From: Actinomycetes bacterium
GTDB lineage: Bacteria > Actinomycetota > Acidimicrobiia > Acidimicrobiales > Palsa-688
Length of the DNA stretch: 35,528 nucleotides
Direction: 5' to 3'
Assembly (NCBI GenBank): GCA_021809105.1
Contig: JAKBAM010000015.1
Coordinates: 1 to 35,528, forward strand
The notes under the pieces are model-generated. The model did not search any database. It was not told the DNA's origin and worked only from the letters and a program-made list of their open reading frames with translations. The position numbers and the translations under genes are program-made. The stretch's first letter is position 1. Every line of letters begins with the position of its first letter. Shown in pieces: positions 15,303 to 25,094 of this stretch.

Positions 15303-18300
15303 GTGACGGCACTCGGTCGTCCGGGGGATCAGCGCAGCTCTCCGGGGCGACGCCGGCGGAGGTCGTGGTCGGGCAACGGGCGCTGGCACGTCGAGGTCCG
15401 GGGACTCGACGGACCTAGTGCGCCCGACGTTGTGGCGGCAGTCGAGCTATCGCTTCGCGCCCTGCCCGGCGTGGCGTGGGCCGAGGTGGACGTCGCTCTC
15501 GGCCGTGCGGTGGTTGCGCCCCGCAGCAGTGCACCTGAGTCCTTCGCTGAGGTGCTCGCCGCGGTGGGCGCGGCGGAGATCTCGTGCGGCGTCGACGAGG
15601 CACGCTTCCCCCTCGACGCCCCCGAGCATCCTGGCGACCGCGAAGCCGTGCTACGCCACTCACTGGCGCTCGCTGCCGACGTGGCAGGCCTGGGTTTCGG
15701 GCTGGCGGGGAGGGTCCTGCGAACGACGCCGCTACCCGTCGAGATCGCCTCGGTCGTCACCGTCGTCGACAACGAGCCTCGGATCCGCCACCTGCTCGAA
15801 TCCCATCTCGGGACGCCTGCGACCGACCTGGGCCTCGCGGTGCTCAACGCTGCGGGCCAGAGCCTTTCCCAAGGGCCCCTCGGACTTCTCGCCGACGGCG
15901 CCCACCGTGCGAATCTCCTGCTGGAGTCGGTGGCGGGACGTGAGGCATTCGAGCGGGCCGAGGCCCGTCGCTGGGAGAGTGAGACGCCGACATCTACGGG
16001 ACGGGTACTTACCTCCAGTCCCAAGGGTCGTGGACCCTCGAGCCGCCCTGTCCCGTTGCCCGATGGCCCAGTAGAGCGCTACGCCGACCGATCCTTGCTG
16101 GTCGGGGCGGCGGGGGCAGCGGCGACCCTGGCGGCAACTCGCAGCCCGCGTCGGTCGGCCGCGATGCTGCTGGCTGCTGTCCCCAAAGCGGCCAGGCTGG
16201 GGAGGGAGGCCTTCGCTGCTCACCTCGGTCGGACACTCAGCGCCCGCGATCTCCTCGTACTGGACAAGGGAGTTCTCCGTCGCCTCGACCGCGTCGACAC
16301 CCTGGCCGTCGATGCCAGCCTGCTGATGACCGGTATGGCAGCTGTCGGCGGCGTGCAAATCGTCGAAGGAGGCGATGCCCCGGAGGTCCACCGCCATTTG
16401 AGCGCCCTGTTCGATCCGGCCGAACCATGTCGCGCCCGGCGCCGGGGCTCGTGGAGCCTAGGTCCCCCCGACGCGGCCGAGCGGCGCACGTCAGCTGTAC
16501 GCCGATCGCGCGGGAAGGGCGCCGGCCGCCCTCCTTTGGTCCTCCGGCGGTCCGGGCGCCTCGTTGCGGTGATAACCGTCATCGAGGAGGCTTCGCCTGC
16601 CGGCATCGGCTTGTTGCGCCAGGCCCGATTGCAGGGGCTCATGGTCGCGGTGGCGGGTCCGCACGTCCCGCCCGGAGTCGACGCTGACCTCAGGCTTCCG
16701 GGGGGCAGCGGGTTGGCTGCCGATGTGAGCCAGCTCCAGGAGGACGGTTGTGTCGTCGCGTTGGTCGCTCCCGGCGGCGACGCGACCGCCGACGCCCTCC
16801 GGGGCGCGGACTGCGGGATCGAAGTGCCCGATCTGGATGGCAGCGTTTGGTCCGGCGACCTGTTGGTCAACGACCTCAGCGACGTCGCTGTCATCCTGGA
16901 CGCCATTGCCTCGGCCCACGAGGTGAGCCGGCAGGGTGTGGCGCTCAGCATCACCGGCTCGGGTATCGGCTCCCTCCTCGCTTTGACCGGCCCCACCCGC
17001 CTCGCCGCCTCCCGAGCCAGCACGTCGATCAACGTCGCGGCACTGGCGGGTATCGGCAACGGGATCCGAGCGGCTCGCCACGTCCGCAGCCACGGGGGCG
17101 CGGCCGTAGGCGCGGCTGTGCGGTGGCACGAGATGACGGCCGAACAGACCCTGCGCCACGTCGGGAGCGCTGAGACTGGACTGGACGACCGGGAAGCCGC
17201 TCGGAGGGCAGCGCAGAGCGATGATGTCCGGGCACCGAGCCCGTCGCTGGCGCGAAGCATCGTCAGCGAGCTGGCGAACCCTCTCACTCCGGTCCTGGCG
17301 GGCGGAGCGATCGCCTCGGCGACGGTCGGGTCGGCGGCTGACGCGGGGATCGTGGCGGCGGTGACCGCACTCAACGCGGTGGCGGGAGGTGTCCAACGCT
17401 TCGGGGCGGAACGAGCGATCGCCTCGCTGAACGAGGGCACTCAGACGACCGTATCGGTCATACGCCAGGGACGCCGCTCGGCGGAAGCGTCCGACTCGGT
17501 CGTCCCGGGCGACATCGTCGTACTCGAGGCCGGCGACGCCGTGCCGGCGGACTGCCGGATCATCGCCTCCCGTCAGGCGGAGGTCGACGAGTCATCGTTG
17601 ACCGGGGAATCCGAGGCCGTGCGCAAGGACGCGGCACCGGTCTTCACGGCCGTGCTGGCCGAGCGCAGCTCGATGCTCTACGAGGGCACGACCTTCGCCG
17701 CCGGCGAAGCGACCGCGGTGGTGGTCGCCGTCGGGGCAGACACCGTCGCCAACGAGATCCTGGCCGGCGTGGCCGCCGCGACGGCCCCCGCCGGCGTGGA
17801 GGCCAGGCTGCGAACGCTCACATCCCGCGCCCTGCCTCTGGCCGGGGGGGCGGGCGCCGCAGTGCTGGGGCTCGGATTGCTGCGGGGGAGGACCGTCGAT
17901 CAGTCGATCGGCTCGGCCGTGGCGCTGGCTGTCGCCGCCGTGCCCGAAGGGTTGCCGCTGCTGTCGACGATGGCGCAGCTGGCCTCCGCCCGCCGGCTGT
18001 CGCAACGCGCCGCGCTGGTCCGCAACCCCCGGGCCATCGAGGCGATCGGGCGACTGGACGTGCTCTGTACTGACAAGACGGGCACCCTTACCGAGGGCCG
18101 CATGCAGCTGCGAGCTGTTTCCGACGGCGTCGCGCTCGTGGAGCGAGACCACTTCGACACATACAGCGAGGCAATCGTCGCCGCCGGATTGCGCGCCTGC
18201 CCGGCGATTCGACCCGGCGATGTCGCACCGCACCTCACTGATCGGGCCGTGATCGAGGGGGCGGCCCGGGCGGGCATGGAAACGGCCGCAGCCGCGCCCG

Positions 18301-19805
18301 GCTGGATCCCGCGCGCCGAACTGCCCTTCGAACCGGTCCGCAGCTACCACGCCGTCCTTGGGGCGACCGACCACACTTTCCTCATCGACGTCAAGGGGGC
18401 ACCCGAGGTCGTCATACCGAGATGCCGCACCTGGAGGCGCCCGGCGTCCGACGTCGTCCTCGATCAGCGAGCTCGCCATCGCCTGGAGCGGGAAGTCGAC
18501 GCCTTGGCCCGGAGAGGGATGCGGATACTTGCCGTGGCCGAGCGTGGGCACGACGGCGAGAGCAACCTCGACGACGCCGACGTCTCCGACTTGACTCTGC
18601 TCGGCTTCCTCGTCCTCTCGGATCCTGTGCGCCCGACCGCCGCCGCGGCAGTGCGCGACCTCCGGGCGGCGGGGGTCGATGTGCTGATGGTCACCGGCGA
18701 TCATCCTTCAACGGCAGAGGGGATCGCGGCGGAGCTCGACATCCTCCGGGACGGGAAGGTGCTGACCGGCAGCCAGCTTGCGCTGATGAGCGACGCCGAG
18801 TTGGGGGAGGTCATCCCCGAGGTCTCGGTGGTGGCGCGCGTGACACCGTCGGACAAGGTCAGGGTGGTGGCTGCGCTCCAACGCCGCGGGCACACCGTCG
18901 CCATGACCGGCGACGGGGCCAATGACGCTCCGGCCATCCGCCTCGCCGATGTCGGGATCGCTATCGGCGACCGGGCCACGCCAGCCGCCCGACGGGCGGC
19001 AGATCTGGTCGTCACCGATGAGCGCATCGAAACCATCGTCGAAGCGGTTGTCGAAGGCCGCGGCATGTGGCGATCATTGCGGGAGGCGTTGGCCATCCTT
19101 CTCGGGGGCAACATGGGCGAGGTGGCTTTCACCGTTGGCGCTACTGCCGTCACCGGCGTGGCACCTCTGTCGGCGCGCCAGCTCCTGGTCGTCAACCTGA
19201 TGACCGACGTCGCGCCTGCCCTGGCCATCGCTCTTCGCCCGCCACGCGCCACCACTCCGGAGGCGCTGCTCGCCGAGGGTCCCGACGCGTCGCTCGGAGC
19301 CAGCCTCGACCGGGCCATCAGGGTGCGGGCGGCCGCCACCGCGTCGGGTGCAGCCGCGGCATGGGCGGCCGCCCAGCTCACCGGACGCCGTCGGCGGGCG
19401 GGGACCGTGGCGCTGGTCGCACTGGTCGGCTGCCAGCTCGCCCAGACCGTCACCATCGCCGGCGCCGATCCTCTCGTCCTCGGGACCGCCCTCGCCTCGG
19501 CGGCCGCTCTGGCCGCCATCGTGCAGACACCGGGCCTCAGCCAGCTCTGCGGTTGCACGCCCCTCGGACCGTTGGCGTGGGGGCAAGCCCTCACCGGTAC
19601 AGCCGTCGGCACCGTGGTGGCGGTGACCACAGGGCGCCGCCACCACGGTGCAGCAGCCGACGCGCCGCCGAAAGGCTCAGAGCCAGCCGACCCGGGCGTT
19701 GGTGAGAGCGACCGAACCGGCCGGGGCGACCCCCAGCTCACCGGCATGGACCCGGGCCAGGAGCCGGCGTGTCGACTCGACGATCTCCGGGACGGCGGCC
19801 CGTAG
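15303..19805 (+). CDS. Very large CtpH/CtpI-like P-type cation ATPase
   Basis: 1,500 residues, matching the 1,500-1,630-residue mycobacterial CtpH/CtpI type and not the usual 650-900. The N-terminal half has two degenerate metal-domain-like units (WHVEVRGLDG, then PGVAWAEVDVALGRAVV; and near 130-175) and a long poorly conserved region. The ATPase core has Thr767-Gly-Glu-Ser, Pro881-Glu-Gly-Leu-Pro in the transport helix, phosphorylated Asp924 in DKTGT, MVTGDHPST, Gly1203-Asp-Gly-Ala-Asn-Asp and NLMTDVAPALAIAL in a late helix. PEGLP instead of CPx argues against a Cu/Zn-type P1B pump and resembles P2-type cation pumps. The ion is unknown. The last about 43 residues look like read-through: they lie antisense to the convergent gene and extend past the family end (TPLGPLAWGQAL). 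Confidence 0.9.
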   Translation: MTALGRPGDQRSSPGRRRRRSWSGNGRWHVEVRGLDGPSAPDVVAAVELSLRALPGVAWAEVDVALGRAVVAPRSSAPESFAEVLAAVGAAEISCGVDEARFPLDAPEHPGDREAVLRHSLALAADVAGLGFGLAGRVLRTTPLPVEIASVVTVVDNEPRIRHLLESHLGTPATDLGLAVLNAAGQSLSQGPLGLLADGAHRANLLLESVAGREAFERAEARRWESETPTSTGRVLTSSPKGRGPSSRPVPLPDGPVERYADRSLLVGAAGAAATLAATRSPRRSAAMLLAAVPKAARLGREAFAAHLGRTLSARDLLVLDKGVLRRLDRVDTLAVDASLLMTGMAAVGGVQIVEGGDAPEVHRHLSALFDPAEPCRARRRGSWSLGPPDAAERRTSAVRRSRGKGAGRPPLVLRRSGRLVAVITVIEEASPAGIGLLRQARLQGLMVAVAGPHVPPGVDADLRLPGGSGLAADVSQLQEDGCVVALVAPGGDATADALRGADCGIEVPDLDGSVWSGDLLVNDLSDVAVILDAIASAHEVSRQGVALSITGSGIGSLLALTGPTRLAASRASTSINVAALAGIGNGIRAARHVRSHGGAAVGAAVRWHEMTAEQTLRHVGSAETGLDDREAARRAAQSDDVRAPSPSLARSIVSELANPLTPVLAGGAIASATVGSAADAGIVAAVTALNAVAGGVQRFGAERAIASLNEGTQTTVSVIRQGRRSAEASDSVVPGDIVVLEAGDAVPADCRIIASRQAEVDESSLTGESEAVRKDAAPVFTAVLAERSSMLYEGTTFAAGEATAVVVAVGADTVANEILAGVAAATAPAGVEARLRTLTSRALPLAGGAGAAVLGLGLLRGRTVDQSIGSAVALAVAAVPEGLPLLSTMAQLASARRLSQRAALVRNPRAIEAIGRLDVLCTDKTGTLTEGRMQLRAVSDGVALVERDHFDTYSEAIVAAGLRACPAIRPGDVAPHLTDRAVIEGAARAGMETAAAAPGWIPRAELPFEPVRSYHAVLGATDHTFLIDVKGAPEVVIPRCRTWRRPASDVVLDQRARHRLEREVDALARRGMRILAVAERGHDGESNLDDADVSDLTLLGFLVLSDPVRPTAAAAVRDLRAAGVDVLMVTGDHPSTAEGIAAELDILRDGKVLTGSQLALMSDAELGEVIPEVSVVARVTPSDKVRVVAALQRRGHTVAMTGDGANDAPAIRLADVGIAIGDRATPAARRAADLVVTDERIETIVEAVVEGRGMWRSLREALAILLGGNMGEVAFTVGATAVTGVAPLSARQLLVVNLMTDVAPALAIALRPPRATTPEALLAEGPDASLGASLDRAIRVRAAATASGAAAAWAAAQLTGRRRRAGTVALVALVGCQLAQTVTIAGADPLVLGTALASAAALAAIVQTPGLSQLCGCTPLGPLAWGQALTGTAVGTVVAVTTGRRHHGAAADAPPKGSEPADPGVGESDRTGRGDPQLTGMDPGQEPACRLDDLRDGGP

Positions 19806-20219
19806 CTTGGGTCCGTCGGCGGGGTCGACCGAGCCATGGCCGATGCCGGCGTGGGCGAGTAGAGAGGGCAGGTCCTCCAGCCGCTCTCCCACCCATCCGA
19901 CAGGGTCCGCGGACAGCTCGGGCACGAAGGTCCGCCGGCTCGGCTCCCAGCCGTCGAAGGCCGGGTGGTGGTGGGTGCGGTCGTAGCTGCCTGGTTCGGA
20001 GTCCACCGCTTCGAGCAGGTCGGCGCGCCATACCGGGCGGCCCACCCCGATCGGCTGGGCCGAGTAGATGGATCCGTGGAGAGGCTGTCGCTCGAGCAGC
20101 CGCACTTCGAGGCGAACCCCTCGCTCAGGGCTGTCCTGCCCGGGTCCGGGGTCGGGGTCGACGAAGTAAAGGTCGCTGATGGCAACGCAGACGGTCTCGA
20201 AGCCGAAGACTTGGAGCAT
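19677..20219 (-). CDS. Conserved hypothetical protein
   Basis: 180 residues beginning MLQVFGFETVCVAISDLYFVDPDPGPGQ, with SIYSAQPIGVGRPVWRADLLEAVDSEPGSYDRTHHHP and GWEPSRRTFVPELSADPVGWV. I recognise this as a conserved actinobacterial family without a function that I can name. The DRTHHHP motif and the many conserved aromatic residues suggest a folded soluble domain, possibly metal-binding through the His run. ATG 20219 is preceded by TAGGCT with a 7-nt spacer, so it is probably a leaderless gene with its own promoter. Its last 43 codons overlap the ATPase 3' end in the opposite direction. Codon use and protein pattern favour this strand over the ATPase tail. Confidence 0.7.
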   Translation of the reverse strand: MLQVFGFETVCVAISDLYFVDPDPGPGQDSPERGVRLEVRLLERQPLHGSIYSAQPIGVGRPVWRADLLEAVDSEPGSYDRTHHHPAFDGWEPSRRTFVPELSADPVGWVGERLEDLPSLLAHAGIGHGSVDPADGPKLRAAVPEIVESTRRLLARVHAGELGVAPAGSVALTNARVGWL

Positions 20220-20226
20220 GGCTCGA

Positions 20227-20232
20227 AGCCTA
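20227..20232 (-). promoter_or_regulatory. -10 box of the conserved hypothetical gene (leaderless)
   Basis: TAGGCT on the minus strand with a 7-nt spacer to ATG 20219. No Shine-Dalgarno sequence is present. This suggests the hypothetical gene is not just the tail of the acyl-CoA operon, whose last gene ends 54 bases upstream of its start. Confidence 0.45.
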
Positions 20233-20273
20233 CGGCGGCCGCACGCGCCCCGCCGGGCCGGGGGGCGGCGAGC

Positions 20274-21443
20274 TCAGGTACGGGCCGGCAGGCCTAGATC
20301 CCGGGCGATCAGCGTGCGCTGGACCTCCGATGTCCCCTCACCGATCTCGAGGATCTTGGCGTCACGGTAGAAGCGTCCTACGGGCGAGTCGTTGATAAAC
20401 CCGTAGCCGCCGAAGATCTGCGTCGCCTCTCGGGCGTTCGCCATCGCCGCCTCCGACGCCACCAGCTTGGCGATGGCCGCTTCACGCTTGAAAGTCCGCC
20501 CGGCGAGAAGCTTGGCGGCGGCGTCGTGCCATGCGAGCCGGGCGGTGTGGGTGCGCGCCTCCATGTCGGCGATCTTGAACTGCAGCACCTGGTACTCGCT
20601 GATCTTGTGCCCGAACGCCGCGCGCTCGTCGACGTATCGGAGGCTTTCGTCGATGCAGCCCTGGGCCAGGCCCACCGACAGGGCGGCCAGCGCAATGCGT
20701 CCCTCGTCGAGGGTCCGCAGGAACTGCGCGTAGCCGCGCCCCTCCTCGCCGAGCAGGTTGGCCGCGGGGACCCGGCAGTCGGCGAAGGCCAGCTCATGGG
20801 TGTCCGACGAGAGCCACCCGACTTTGGAGTACGGCTTGGCTACGGTGAATCCGGGGGTGCCGGCGGGCACGATGATGGCGGAGATCCCGCGCGTAGCACC
20901 CTCGCTCGGGTCGCCGGTGACCGCAGTGACTGTCACCAGCGAGGTGATGCGGGTCCCGGAGTTGGTGATGAAGGCCTTGGAGCCGTTGATCACCCACTGA
21001 TCTCCCTCTCTCCGGGCAGTGGTCCGGGTCCCGCCGGCGTCGCTGCCGCCGCTGGGCTCGGTCAGCCCAAAGGCCCCGAGGGCCCGCCCGGCGCACAGGT
21101 CGGGCAGCCACCGCTGCTTTTGGGCCTCGGTGCCGAAGCGGTAGATGGGCATGGCGCCGAGGCCGACGCCGGCCTCGAGGGTGATGGCGACCGACGAGTC
21201 AACCCGGGCCAGCTCCTCGAGGGCCACGCAGAAGGCGAAGTAGTCGCCGCCCATCCCGCCGTACTCGGTCGGGAACGGTAGGCCGAACAGGCCCATCTCC
21301 CCCATGGCGGCCACGATCTCGTAGGGGAACTGCTCCCGCTCGTAGAGGTCGGCGATGACCGGGGCGATCTCGCGCCGGGCGAAGCGCTCGACGGTGGCGC
21401 GCAGCTCCTCGTACTCGGCGTCCAGGCCGGTGCCGCTACTCAC
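20274..21443 (-). CDS. Acyl-CoA dehydrogenase (FadE19/isovaleryl-CoA dehydrogenase-like)
   Basis: 389 residues with the full acyl-CoA dehydrogenase pattern: helical N domain, FAD/substrate block ALGAFGLTEPSGGSDAGGTRT near 130-150, WVINGSKAFITNSG, and C-terminal ATQIFGGYGFINDSPVGRFYRDAKILEIGEGTSEVQRTLIA. The general-base Glu369 sits in GEGTSE at the position used by short-chain dehydrogenases (usual YEGT, here Gly before Glu). It would oxidise a branched or short acyl-CoA and pass electrons to ETF. It follows the carboxylase alpha gene with an ATGA overlap. The order carboxyltransferase, biotin carboxylase, dehydrogenase matches accD1-accA1-fadE19 of Mycobacterium, pointing to isovaleryl-CoA in leucine breakdown. 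Confidence 0.92.
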   Translation of the reverse strand: MSSGTGLDAEYEELRATVERFARREIAPVIADLYEREQFPYEIVAAMGEMGLFGLPFPTEYGGMGGDYFAFCVALEELARVDSSVAITLEAGVGLGAMPIYRFGTEAQKQRWLPDLCAGRALGAFGLTEPSGGSDAGGTRTTARREGDQWVINGSKAFITNSGTRITSLVTVTAVTGDPSEGATRGISAIIVPAGTPGFTVAKPYSKVGWLSSDTHELAFADCRVPAANLLGEEGRGYAQFLRTLDEGRIALAALSVGLAQGCIDESLRYVDERAAFGHKISEYQVLQFKIADMEARTHTARLAWHDAAAKLLAGRTFKREAAIAKLVASEAAMANAREATQIFGGYGFINDSPVGRFYRDAKILEIGEGTSEVQRTLIARDLGLPART

Positions 21444-23479
21444 GGGGAATCCTCAGAACGGTTGGGCAAAGGAGCGGTGTGCCCGGCCGGCATGACGACA
21501 GCCAGAACCTCGTCCAAGGCCACGGGACGACCGACGGTGACGGGGATCGACGTCACCGTGCCAGCGGCGGGGGCGGCGACCACGTGCTCCATCTTCATGG
21601 CCTCGACGGTAACCAGGCGTTGCCCGGCCACGACCGGATCGCCGGCGGCGGCGTGCACGGCGAGGACGGTGCCGGGCATAGGGCTGGTGACCGGGCCGGC
21701 GGCGTCGGTGGCGGCTGCTGCGCCGGGGAGGAGCGCCGGATCGGGCACTACTCGCCACGCATCGCCTCCCCGGCCGAGCCACAGCTCGTTACCGGTGCGC
21801 CCGATCGTCCAGGTCTCGGTCGAGCCGCCGGCAGCGACCACCATCTCGCCCGACGCCGAGAAGCTGCCGCTGGCCGCCAGGCCCGGGGCGTCGGTGAGGC
21901 CAGAGCGTCCGGCGCCGACCCGGATCGTGGCGGCGCTGGCACGGCCGGTGACCCCGAGGGTGACGGATCGGCCGGAAAGCCGAACCTGCCACACCGTCTC
22001 GGCCGGTGTCCCGAGGCGCCACCCGCCGGGGACATCCCAGGAGTCGACAGCCTCACCGGGGCGGGCGCCCGGCTCGAGATCCAGGGCCAGTGCCAGTGCG
22101 GCGGCGACCGCGGCGGCGTGCTCGGCGGGGGCGCCCGGCTCTGCCAGCGCAGAGGCCACCCGGTCGACCAACTCGGTGTCCAGGCGGCCCGCGGCCACGT
22201 CGGGGTCGGCGAGCAGCCGGCCGAGGAACCCGACGTTGGACCTCACCCCGAGCACCGCGCTCGACGCCAGCGCAGCGCGCAGCCGGGCGAGGGCCGCTGA
22301 TCGGTCGGGGCCCCAGGCGATGACCTTGGACAGCATGGGGTCGAAGCCGGTGCCGACAGTGCCGCCCTCGGCGATCCCCGAATCGACCCGCACGCCGGAA
22401 CGGCGGGTGGGCTCCCGGAGGAGGAGGATCGGCCCGGCGGCGGGCAGGAAGCCACGAGCCGGGTCCTCGGCGTAGACGCGAGCCTCGATGGCGTGGCCGT
22501 CCAGGCGCACCCCGTCCTGCGCTAAAGGCAGCGCTTCTCCCGCCGCCACCCGCAGCTGCCACTCGACCAGGTCGATCCCGGTGACCATCTCGGTGACAGG
22601 GTGCTCGACTTGGAGGCGGGTGTTCATCTCCATGAAGTAGTAGTCCTCGGGGGCGTCGGCCGAGACGATGAACTCCACCGTCCCCGCGCCGACGTAACCG
22701 CAGCTGCGGGCGGCCGCCACGGCGCTGGCGCCCATGGCCGAGCGCTGCCGCGGCGACAGGAGGGTCGAGGGCGCCTCCTCCACGATCTTCTGGTGCCGCC
22801 GCTGCAGCGAGCACTCCCGCTCACCGAGGTGGACGGCTGCCCCGTGGCGGTCGGCGAACACCTGGATCTCTATGTGTCGGGGTCGGGTGACCCACCGCTC
22901 GACGAGGAGGGTGTCGTCACCGAACGCCCCGGCCGCTTCGCGCTGCGCGGCGGCGATCTCGTCGAGGAGGGCTCCGGCGTCGGTCACCCTGCGCATGCCT
23001 TTGCCCCCGCCACCGGCGGAAGGCTTGAGCAACACCGGGAGGCCCACGGCCAGAGCGGCCTCGGCGATTTCCGTGGCGCTCAGGCCGGCGCCGGAAGCCC
23101 CCGGGACGACGGGAACACCCGCGGCGGCGACGATCGCCTTGGCCCGGATCTTGTCACCCATCGCATCGATCGCAGCCGGCGGCGGACCGATCCAGGTGAG
23201 GCCGGCGGCCTCGACCGCGGACGCCAGCGATGCCCGCTCGGAGAGGAAGCCGTATCCGGGGTGGACCGCGTCGGCGCCGGCAGAGACGGCGGCGGCGACG
23301 ATGTCGTCGACCGAGAGGTAGCTCCCGATGCGCACAGCTCGGTCACTGGCTGCTACGTGGGACGCGCCGGCGTCGGCGTCGGTATGGACTGCGACGGACT
23401 CGATACCGAGATTGGTGAGGGTGGAAAAGATCCGCCGCGCTATTTCGCCGCGATTGGCCACCACCACCGAGGTGAACAT
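21440..23479 (-). CDS. accA1: Acyl-CoA carboxylase alpha subunit (biotin carboxylase + biotin carrier), methylcrotonyl-CoA type
   Basis: 679 residues. The biotin carboxylase part (1 to about 445) shows VVANRGEIARRIF, HPGYGFLSE, the glycine-rich ATP loop KPSAGGGGKGM, GERECSLQRRHQKIVEEAPS and MEMNTRLQVEHPVTEMVTG. A linker follows. The C-terminal carrier domain has the biotinyl Lys629 in VEAMKMEH. It carboxylates biotin with ATP and bicarbonate for the beta subunit encoded just upstream. The ATG at 23479 shares one base with the beta-subunit stop (TGATG), giving tight coupling; a longer frame to 24268 is antisense-style shadow of the beta gene. The stop overlaps the dehydrogenase ATG. Together with its neighbours it points to 3-methylcrotonyl-CoA, though propionyl- or geranyl-CoA use cannot be excluded. 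Confidence 0.93.
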   Translation of the reverse strand: MFTSVVVANRGEIARRIFSTLTNLGIESVAVHTDADAGASHVAASDRAVRIGSYLSVDDIVAAAVSAGADAVHPGYGFLSERASLASAVEAAGLTWIGPPPAAIDAMGDKIRAKAIVAAAGVPVVPGASGAGLSATEIAEAALAVGLPVLLKPSAGGGGKGMRRVTDAGALLDEIAAAQREAAGAFGDDTLLVERWVTRPRHIEIQVFADRHGAAVHLGERECSLQRRHQKIVEEAPSTLLSPRQRSAMGASAVAAARSCGYVGAGTVEFIVSADAPEDYYFMEMNTRLQVEHPVTEMVTGIDLVEWQLRVAAGEALPLAQDGVRLDGHAIEARVYAEDPARGFLPAAGPILLLREPTRRSGVRVDSGIAEGGTVGTGFDPMLSKVIAWGPDRSAALARLRAALASSAVLGVRSNVGFLGRLLADPDVAAGRLDTELVDRVASALAEPGAPAEHAAAVAAALALALDLEPGARPGEAVDSWDVPGGWRLGTPAETVWQVRLSGRSVTLGVTGRASAATIRVGAGRSGLTDAPGLAASGSFSASGEMVVAAGGSTETWTIGRTGNELWLGRGGDAWRVVPDPALLPGAAAATDAAGPVTSPMPGTVLAVHAAAGDPVVAGQRLVTVEAMKMEHVVAAPAAGTVTSIPVTVGRPVALDEVLAVVMPAGHTAPLPNRSEDSP

Positions 23480-25092
23480 CACATCCGCCACACGCCGTAG
23501 CCGGTATCGCTCAACGGGGCGTTGGCGGCGGCGGAGAGGGCCAGGCCGAGGGCTGTGCGGGTCTGGGCCGGGTCGATGATCCCGTCGTCCCACAACCGGG
23601 CGGTCGAGTAGTACGGGTGGCCCTGCGCCTCGTACTGGGCCCGGATGGGGGACTTGAACGCTTCCTCGTCGGCGTCGTCCCACTCCCCCCCTTTGCCCTC
23701 GATCTGGTCGCGCCGAACCGTCGCCAATACCGACGCAGCCTGCTCGCCACCCATGACCGAGATCCGGGCGTTGGGCCACATCCAGAGGAAGCGAGGGGAG
23801 TAGGCCCGGCCGCACATCGAGTAATTGCCGGCACCGAAGCTGCCGCCGATCACCACGGTCATCTTGGGGACCCGGGCGCAGGCCACCGCCATCACCATCT
23901 TGGCCCCGTGCTTGGCAATCCCCCCCGCCTCGTAGTCTCGCCCGACCATGAAGCCGCTGATGTTCTGCAAGAACACCAGCGGGGTTCGGCGCTGGTCGCA
24001 GAGCTCGATGAAGTGGGCGCCCTTCATCGCCGACTCGGAGAAGAGCACGCCGTTGTTGGCGACGATCCCGACCGGGTGGCCGTGCAGTCGGGCGAAACCG
24101 CACACCAGGGTCGAGCCGTACTCGGCTTTGAACTCGAGCATCCGCGACCCGTCGACGAGGCGAGCGATGACCTCCCGCACGTCGTAGGGAGTCCTCGTGT
24201 CGGCGGGGATGATGCCGTAGAGGTCGGATGCACCGTAGGCCGGCTGCTCCGTCGGGGCCACCTCCCACGGCGCCGGGGGGCGAGGGGCTAGGGAGGACAC
24301 GATGTCGCGGAGGATGCTCAGGGCGTGGCGGTCATCCTGCGCCAGGTGGTCCGTGACCCCGGAGCGGCGGGCGTGAAGGTCCCCACCGCCCAGCTCCTCG
24401 GCGCTGACCACCTCGCCGGTCGCGGCCTTCACCAGTGGTGGGCCCCCGAGGAAGATGGTGCCCTGGTTGCCGACGATGACCGCCTCGTCGCTCATGGCCG
24501 GCACGTAAGCGCCGCCTGCGGTGCAGCTGCCGAGGACGGCCGCCAGTTGTGGGATCCCCGCGGCGGACATCGTCGCCTGGTTGTAGAAGATCCGTCCAAA
24601 ATGATCCCGGTCGGGGAACACTTCGTCCTGGGCCGGGAGGAACGCACCCCCCGAGTCGACCAGGTAGAGGCACGGCAGCCGGTTTTCCCGGGCCACCTCC
24701 TGCGCCCGCAGGTGCTTCTTCACCGTCAAGGGGTAGTAGGTGCCGCCCTTGACCGTAGCGTCGTTTACGACCACCAGGCACTCACGACCCGAAATCCGGC
24801 CCACGCCTGTGATGATCCCTGCCGCCGGGGCCTCGTCGCCATACAGGCCGTAAGCAGCCAGTGGGGACAGCTCGAGGAACGGAGACCCGGGATCGATCAG
24901 CGTGTCGATCCGCTCGCGTGGGAGCAGCTTGCCCCGTGACAGGTGACGTTCCCGGGCGGACTCGGGACCGCCGGCCGCCACGGCGGCCAACCGTTCGACG
25001 AGGTCTGCGGCCAAGGCCCGGTGGTGGGTCTCGTTGGCCTTCCACTGCCCGGAGCCGGGCTTCGAGGTCGTCTGGATGACAGGGAACGCCAC
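23479..25092 (-). CDS. accD1: Acyl-CoA carboxylase beta subunit (carboxyltransferase), methylcrotonyl-CoA type
   Basis: 537 residues, the size of methylcrotonyl-CoA carboxylase beta subunits. Family blocks include the N-terminal [46 protein letters not shown] (typical of the MCC branch), [60 protein letters not shown] and [22 protein letters not shown]. It transfers the carboxyl group from biotin to the acyl-CoA. GTG 25092 is chosen because it follows the kinase stop by 2 bases; the frame is open further up but only over the kinase gene. The beta-alpha-dehydrogenase order supports leucine degradation. Confidence 0.92.
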   Translation of the reverse strand: MAFPVIQTTSKPGSGQWKANETHHRALAADLVERLAAVAAGGPESARERHLSRGKLLPRERIDTLIDPGSPFLELSPLAAYGLYGDEAPAAGIITGVGRISGRECLVVVNDATVKGGTYYPLTVKKHLRAQEVARENRLPCLYLVDSGGAFLPAQDEVFPDRDHFGRIFYNQATMSAAGIPQLAAVLGSCTAGGAYVPAMSDEAVIVGNQGTIFLGGPPLVKAATGEVVSAEELGGGDLHARRSGVTDHLAQDDRHALSILRDIVSSLAPRPPAPWEVAPTEQPAYGASDLYGIIPADTRTPYDVREVIARLVDGSRMLEFKAEYGSTLVCGFARLHGHPVGIVANNGVLFSESAMKGAHFIELCDQRRTPLVFLQNISGFMVGRDYEAGGIAKHGAKMVMAVACARVPKMTVVIGGSFGAGNYSMCGRAYSPRFLWMWPNARISVMGGEQAASVLATVRRDQIEGKGGEWDDADEEAFKSPIRAQYEAQGHPYYSTARLWDDGIIDPAQTRTALGLALSAAANAPLSDTGYGVWRM

Positions 25093-25094
25093 CG

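Noticed and set aside
23480..24268. 5' extension of the biotin carboxylase frame
   Set aside because: It runs through the carboxyltransferase gene on the same strand in another frame, is Arg/Gly-rich, and the TGATG junction at 23479 gives a clear start.
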